From Spirochaeta africana DSM 8902 (GTDB taxonomy: Bacteria > Spirochaetota > Spirochaetia > DSM-27196 > DSM-8902), in contig NC_017098.1 in NCBI RefSeq assembly GCF_000242595.2, positions 1,984,001 through 2,048,000 of the forward strand: 64,000 nucleotides of DNA, in the 5' to 3' direction. The translations under genes and the position numbers were made by a program. How positions within the stretch are numbered: the first letter of the stretch is position 1; each line of letters begins with the position of its first letter. The notes under the pieces are model-generated. The model was not told the DNA's origin. It was given only the letters and a program-made list of their open reading frames with translations, and ran no database searches. Below are positions 61,601 to 64,000 of this stretch, in pieces.

Positions 61601-64000
61601 ACGTGCACTGACAACAGGTTCGGGGAGCACCAGCTGCTGCAGCCATACACCGTCATGTTCTAGCAGCCGGGAGACCGGTTCTGTGTGTGTGAACAGCAGC
61701 CTGCCACTGCTGTGCTCATACACTGCAAGACCATCAATGCCAAATACCGCCGTGCAGGAGGTGGAGGTTCTGATGCCTGAACCGTCTGCCGGCACCCGCC
61801 ACCGTATAGCGGCGGTGCCCGGCGCTGGCACCGGGCTCCAGCGCGTGCCCGATTCATCCATGTTGGCCTGGCTCCAGCTGGCAGGTGTTATCCGGACAAC
61901 GACGGTCGCCTGATTGCTACTGCCGGCTGAATCACCCAGCTCCAGCTCCATACGGAAGACACCGGGCTCGCGGGGTACACCGGTCAGCCATCCGTCGGGC
62001 ATAAGCTGGAGCCCTGGCGGCACGCGCCCGGCAATGTGGGTAACAGTTACCGTATCGACTCCCCCGGTTGTTTGAATCCTGGCACGGTATCCTGCCCCGA
62101 CCATGCCCTGTGGAAGCTCTCTGTCAAGAAGCTCGATCGCGGCACGCACCTCGATGGCTCCATAGAGCTGGCTATACACCGCGGCATTGCTGCTGTGCAC
62201 CTGAATCCTGAAAGGGATCAACTGACCGGGCGCAGTCCCGGCCGGCACCGTTACGCCAAGCTGCAGGGCAGCATTCGGCACAGCTTCGGCGGGGGTGATC
62301 GTAAGTTCGATGCCGGTCGGATTGGCGGCAGTGGCTGCGTCGGGAGCGCGTGTGGTCGTGCCAGGTGTGGCGCTGGCTTGCGACTGTGCGGTCTGCGGCA
62401 GCTCGGCCTCTTCCGGCGCGGTCTGCAGCAGTTCTGCCCGCAGCTGTACCGGCTCGGCATAGCCTGTCAGCAGGTAGCGCGTCTCGCTGCTGCCACCGGC
62501 AGCCACCTGGATGCGTTCCGGGCCCCTGAGTTGCAGGCCTCGGGTACGGATATCTATCCAGGGGCCCGGGACATGGCGGCCGTCCTGCGTCAGCAGCGCC
62601 AGGCGACCGGGTGCAGTCGCGGTTGTTGTTTGCACCTCGATGCGGTGCTCGCAGTGGTGCTGGACAGGGTGCGGGTGGTCTGCTATGTGCAGGGTCTGGA
62701 TGGTGTTCAGGCCGTGGCCGTAGATAGTAATTATCTGCCCGGGGTACACACTGTCGGGTTCCACCGCCTGTATAACCGGCAGAATCGGCGCATCGTTATT
62801 GTCCGCATCGTCATCATCCTGATCCTCATCCCCGAGGATCGTCAACGGCAGCGACACGGCATCGGCTGCTGGTTTGGACACCAGAAGAAAGTACCGACCG
62901 GGGACTGCCGACGGCGCCACCGGCAACTCGATGCGGGTTACCTTACCGGGAGCAAGCTCGGTCGCCACCGGATCAGTAAGCGGTACGTCTGTATCCTGCA
63001 GTACGATACTGACCGGTGCCATAGCGGTGTAGCCATGTCGGTCTTCTGCCCGGATATGAAGCACTGCCGTCCCCCCGGGGCGAGCATACAGATGGTTTGC
63101 CAGCAGCTGCAGATGATAATCAGGTCGATTGATCGCGACAGGGATCGCGGCAGAAACCCCCTGGCGGTTGCGTGCCCGCACCTCAAGCTGACCGGCAGAA
63201 ATTCCTGTGGGGATTTCAATCACCCGCTGCTGCTGATCCCCCGAGAGGATCGCCAGCTCATAGTGGTCCCCGCGGCTATCGGTCGCAACAATCTGCAGGG
63301 CTCCGCTCAGACCGGAGCCATACAGGGTTAGCCGGGAGGGCAGCTCTCCGGTCAGTTCGGTCGGGTCACACCCGTACAGCAGCGGCTGCGGATCGTGCAC
63401 AACGATCTCCAGATGCTCCACCACGCAGCGATCAACAGCATCATGATTCTCTACCCTGATCCCCAGTCGATAGATGCCGGGCAGTACATCCAGCCCTGCC
63501 TGCAGTACCAGCTCGACCGGGATCGTGTTGCCAGCCAGCATCCGGGCAGATGACAGATGGCCATTCAGCCCGGGGGTGGCAACAGCACACTGCACCGGAC
63601 CATCAACAGCGTCCAGACAGTCTTCGAGCCCGAGTATCCTGATCCCCCAGCTGCGGACATCGCCTTTGCCAGCAACAATCGGCAGCGGCAGGGAGATGCG
63701 CTCCCCTGCCGCAAGCATTACCACATCGGGTAATGCCAGCACAGGAGCCGCCTGACCACCGGTTTCAACACCGAGCACGGTATCGGTAAAAAGAAATCTT
63801 CCTGGTTCCGCTGCAGATATACTGTACGGGGCTATCCCGAAACGCAGCGGAACCCCAGCGGGAAATCCTCCCAGAGTGATCATCTGCAGATGTCCCAGGT
63901 CGATTTCACGAGGGACTGCCCCGGGGCGTCCGTAACGCAGCAGATATCCCGCCGTGCGCAGTTGATCTGCATGCCGGAAATGCAGGGTAACCGAGCCATT
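58646..64000 (-). CDS. Giant exported Ig/TIG/propeller protein, 5' end outside window
   Basis: The frame is open from 64000 to its stop at 58646, at least 1784 residues; the N-terminus lies beyond the window. Domain hints in order: repeated Ig-like strands, IPT/TIG-type GCDPTELTGELPSRLTLYG and AVEPDSVYPGQIITIYGHG, a He_PIG-type Ig domain (VPPGLQLMPDGWLTGVPREP), a PQQ-like propeller (about 60,870-61,860) and further Ig-like domains. No transmembrane segment is seen. It is co-translated with the NlpC/P60-like protein; an envelope adhesion or cell-wall function is likely but not shown. Confidence 0.85.
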   Translation of the reverse strand, partial: NGSVTLHFRHADQLRTAGYLLRYGRPGAVPREIDLGHLQMITLGGFPAGVPLRFGIAPYSISAAEPGRFLFTDTVLGVETGGQAAPVLALPDVVMLAAGERISLPLPIVAGKGDVRSWGIRILGLEDCLDAVDGPVQCAVATPGLNGHLSSARMLAGNTIPVELVLQAGLDVLPGIYRLGIRVENHDAVDRCVVEHLEIVVHDPQPLLYGCDPTELTGELPSRLTLYGSGLSGALQIVATDSRGDHYELAILSGDQQQRVIEIPTGISAGQLEVRARNRQGVSAAIPVAINRPDYHLQLLANHLYARPGGTAVLHIRAEDRHGYTAMAPVSIVLQDTDVPLTDPVATELAPGKVTRIELPVAPSAVPGRYFLLVSKPAADAVSLPLTILGDEDQDDDDADNNDAPILPVIQAVEPDSVYPGQIITIYGHGLNTIQTLHIADHPHPVQHHCEHRIEVQTTTATAPGRLALLTQDGRHVPGPWIDIRTRGLQLRGPERIQVAAGGSSETRYLLTGYAEPVQLRAELLQTAPEEAELPQTAQSQASATPGTTTRAPDAATAANPTGIELTITPAEAVPNAALQLGVTVPAGTAPGQLIPFRIQVHSSNAAVYSQLYGAIEVRAAIELLDRELPQGMVGAGYRARIQTTGGVDTVTVTHIAGRVPPGLQLMPDGWLTGVPREPGVFRMELELGDSAGSSNQATVVVRITPASWSQANMDESGTRWSPVPAPGTAAIRWRVPADGSGIRTSTSCTAVFGIDGLAVYEHSSGRLLFTHTEPVSRLLEHDGVWLQQLVLPEPVVSARGSDGRELWRRENTRILHLHAGELLAATEKGTLDRVLRIDPSTGQLRGRLAGSWHSEGQYISVSGNQRSEIWRWGRGGLQPVLALPAITAESAPAATQSAAAWELPYLLVSAAAALPGVAGPTGMIAAVDDANLYLICREGRLANTVEHRMHTPTLLAGNGKIYLSSPEETRVYAADGLDLLHTLPFGSYQAIGSGKAFVMPGEQALSVLHTAYLHTLWELELAAEQIVASAGMLLLLSQGELVCIGGGIMPPPRTTLLLDPPQPDGDNGFYRTIPGIRLDAVDPAGRVAATHYRLNSLQGYDRYTGRIELPAGGELQLQYYSIAYDGRRETARLQRLRLDSEPPVITTGVSAIPAGSGVDTVWLARGGSIPIQIDPGASGLAAASLQHEYQGREYTRQISRQHSVHLSGNGTHQLRIEARDHAGNHTVKTQRIGIDDSIPTATAWLHTVADRSWLKLTASCSPSGLAYFEYRLDTGTIRRSDGRIELPSHSNSPIVFRAVNQAGTVGEWQTFPDPGWERSAWIADLQFRVSRDGRQLVRNFDSRVATTGAAAGAILNRYPQLQGADYIRLAAADAGHAIHQELLSFTVLVDADIYILPDSTSRGLYPGFVPVEAGADQPGLLMLSATAGSRIYLSGSGSGSGRPDMVFVQRRHTLRIQSPRPETRAYGGDTLELAAAAAKTDSTLKWTLQLPGKEALTVLQQARGSVQLPFVSRSTAARLQLDQYSPDGRLLSSTGQMLQIETRAGVFLEHPGIHRQLLAGSTQPLVYSVQDWQGNPVPPDMVRWHIGDHAGARVEPIPAAGSFMVPSHTGSFQLQATVDIGNGTVITREFSFYAAASPAAIQLHRDHDGRLIPVTPGQEPWCPESADGSLRIHTGTGRYRLLLEPCSPDAATDSRFCSSSTAGTPSTTPHSTPDNTSHNPHQTPRRPMLLVHGRAYWPGATESGWSLDIQDTAGWLDIRFPDWLPPLQITIEPLMDQSHKEDQ

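Noticed and set aside
59861-63331. Plus-strand frames of 600 and 431 codons under the giant protein
   Set aside because: Low-complexity shadows; the minus frame has coherent Ig, TIG and propeller repeats and stays open to the window edge.
1-64000. tRNA, rRNA, CRISPR arrays, transposases, att sites, replication origin
   Set aside because: No tRNA-like cloverleaf, repeat-spacer series, transposase motif or DnaA-box cluster was seen by eye; a tRNAscan and IS search would settle it.

Overview
The window looks like a compact, GC-rich (about 60 %) chromosome segment from a free-living anaerobic or facultative bacterium. I think a Spirochaeta-type spirochaete (for example from an alkaline or saline habitat) is most likely. 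The reasons are a trimeric [FeFe]-hydrogenase operon whose flavoprotein is fused to a GltD-like module, many exported lipoproteins with unusual architectures, and a photoactive yellow protein very close to that of halophilic phototrophs. No rRNA, tRNA, CRISPR array or insertion sequence was found, so the lineage call is an inference. No stretch over 300 bases lacks a gene. Both edge genes are cut by the window.

Layout. 1-3.6 kb: a partial GAF histidine kinase (-), a small Cys/His protein, and an SDR-srkA pair. 3.6-9.1 kb: hydC-hydB-hydA on the minus strand, with ATGA-type overlaps. 9.3-15 kb: two exported proteins, one with paired CBM48-like domains, then uup and tex. 15-22 kb (-): an aromatic ammonia-lyase, a 1204-aa lipoprotein with three sulfatase-modifying-factor-like domains, an AI-2E-type permease and a small exported protein. 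22.1-23.7 kb (+): pyp and a PYP-type coumarate-CoA ligase, divergent from the lyase across 63 bp. 24-27 kb: two FemAB/GNAT-like genes and msrA. 27-32 kb (-): arsC, an acyl-CoA synthetase, an AIM24 protein and an antiporter-EIIA fusion. 32-46 kb: a REC-EAL protein, a GPH sugar symporter, an AlaX editing enzyme, FecR-OmpA and CheY proteins, a proteasome-like Ntn hydrolase, an SMP-30 protein, an orphan ABC ATPase, aldo/keto reductase, serB and a DJ-1 protein. 46-64 kb: an OYE-type reductase, a three-member lipoprotein family, YgiQ, an AT-rich recombined block, an NlpC/P60-like protein and a giant exported Ig/TIG protein running off the right edge.

How the genes work together. The most striking unit is 20.5-23.7 kb. 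It holds everything needed for a working blue-light receptor: a lyase expected to make p-coumarate from tyrosine, a ligase expected to activate it, and an apo-PYP with all the chromophore-pocket residues. The hydrogenase operon supplies H2/NAD(P)H redox exchange, with an extra FAD/NAD(P) module fused to HydB. Much of the rest encodes cell-envelope proteins and stress or repair enzymes (SrkA, MsrA, AlaX, ArsC).
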